Shown here piece after piece: positions 7,075-7,607 of a stretch of 7,607 bases of DNA (position 1 is the first letter of the stretch; each line of letters starts with the position of its first letter). Position numbers and translations under genes: made by a program. The DNA lies in contig JAKEGN010000015.1 of the NCBI GenBank assembly GCA_022615525.1, positions 1 to 7,607 on the forward strand, read 5' to 3'. The notes beneath the pieces are model-generated. The model did not search any database. It was not told where the DNA came from and worked only from the letters and a program-made list of their open reading frames with translations. This stretch comes from Woeseiaceae bacterium. GTDB taxonomy: Bacteria > Pseudomonadota > Gammaproteobacteria > Steroidobacterales > Woeseiaceae.

Positions 7075-7607
7075 ATGAAATACAAAGCCATCAAGCTGGT
7101 CAAGCGGCCGGCGCTGACGATCACGCCGGACGTTTTCGAGACCGTGACGCTAAAAACGCCGGCGCTCGAAAACGGACAGATGCTCCTCAAGCAAACGCAC
7201 ATGTCGCTGGACCCGGCCATGCGCGGCTGGATGTCCGCCGACCGGAACAGCTACATCCCGCCGGTCGAACTGGGCAGCGTGATGCGCTCGAGCGGCGTTG
7301 CGGAAGTGGTCGAATCGAAGAACAACCACTTTCCTGTCGGCACGCGCGTGCTCGGCATGATCGGCTGGGCCGAATACGCCGTCAGCAAGGGCGATGGCCT
7401 GCAAAAACTTCCTCCCGATATTCCTGCAGAAGCAGTGCTGTGTGTGCTGGCTCTCCCGGGACTGACGGCCTACCAGGGCCTTATCGAAATCGGCAAACCC
7501 AAAGCTGGCGAGACACTCGTTGTTTCGGGTGCGGCCGGTTCCGTCGGTTCGATGGTCGGGCAGATCGCGAAAGCGGAAGGCCTGCGCGTTGTCGGCACGG
7601 CCGGGAC
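7075..7607 (+). CDS. NADP-dependent MDR-family reductase, CurA/PTGR-like (3' truncated)
   Basis: The frame stays open from the ATG at 7075 to the window end, covering 177 complete codons; full-length family members are about 330-345 residues, so roughly half is missing. The N-terminal GroES-like domain contains the LDPAMRGWM segment (about residues 45-53) typical of zinc-independent members such as E. coli CurA (YncB), prostaglandin reductases and leukotriene B4 dehydrogenases. The glycine-rich nucleotide loop is G152-A-A-G155-S-V-G158, followed by MVGQIAK, as in CurA-type enzymes. No zinc-binding cysteine cluster is seen. Family members reduce the C=C bond of alpha,beta-unsaturated ketones or aldehydes with NAD(P)H in the cytoplasm, and no signal peptide is present here. 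The gene starts 18 bases after the large-subunit stop, so it is probably cotranscribed. The ribosome binding site is weak (GGGA directly before the ATG). CurA itself cannot be claimed from half a protein. Confidence 0.85.
   Translation, partial: MKYKAIKLVKRPALTITPDVFETVTLKTPALENGQMLLKQTHMSLDPAMRGWMSADRNSYIPPVELGSVMRSSGVAEVVESKNNHFPVGTRVLGMIGWAEYAVSKGDGLQKLPPDIPAEAVLCVLALPGLTAYQGLIEIGKPKAGETLVVSGAAGSVGSMVGQIAKAEGLRVVGTAG

Overview
The window is GC-rich (roughly 60% by eye) and gene-dense. Its coding style and protein types suggest an environmental proteobacterium, most likely a gammaproteobacterium of the Woeseia/Steroidobacter/Chromatiales type. That placement is inferred from the gene content (small Cys-lipidated lipoprotein, large TPR/DUF3857/transglutaminase protein, IorAB-type molybdenum hydroxylase, CurA-type reductase), not from any marker gene. 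No rRNA, tRNA, CRISPR array, IS element or phage gene was seen.

Left end (1-317): an AT-rich, nearly perfect 28-bp palindrome (1-28) is followed by an exact tandem duplication of a 15-bp unit (36-65). Both lie just past the 3' end of a small minus-strand lipoprotein gene (317-69). A 255-bp divergent intergenic region (318-572) separates this gene from the next one.

Centre (573-4265): one long plus-strand gene encodes a 1230-residue exported protein. It has an N-terminal signal peptide, an N-terminal part that looks like two related alpha/beta domains in tandem, a TPR-like helical stretch, a DUF3857 domain, a transglutaminase-like cysteine-protease-fold domain with a complete Cys-His-Asp triad, and a C-terminal beta-rich tail. 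It has no visible Shine-Dalgarno sequence and may be translated from a leaderless message.

Right half (4331-7607): an apparent three-gene plus-strand operon. It encodes a small [2Fe-2S] subunit (GTG start), a Tat-exported molybdopterin-binding large subunit of the isoquinoline 1-oxidoreductase (IorAB) branch of the xanthine oxidase family, and a CurA/PTGR-like NAD(P)H-dependent medium-chain reductase cut off by the window end. The first two overlap or nearly overlap and should form a periplasmic molybdenum hydroxylase or aldehyde oxidase. No FAD subunit, cytochrome c subunit or XdhC-type maturation factor lies in the window, so its electron acceptor and physiological substrate are unresolved.

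No clearly new biological system is evident. The best leads are the domain architecture of the 1230-residue protein, the repeat/palindrome cluster at the left edge, and the pairing of a periplasmic Mo hydroxylase with a cytoplasmic double-bond reductase.
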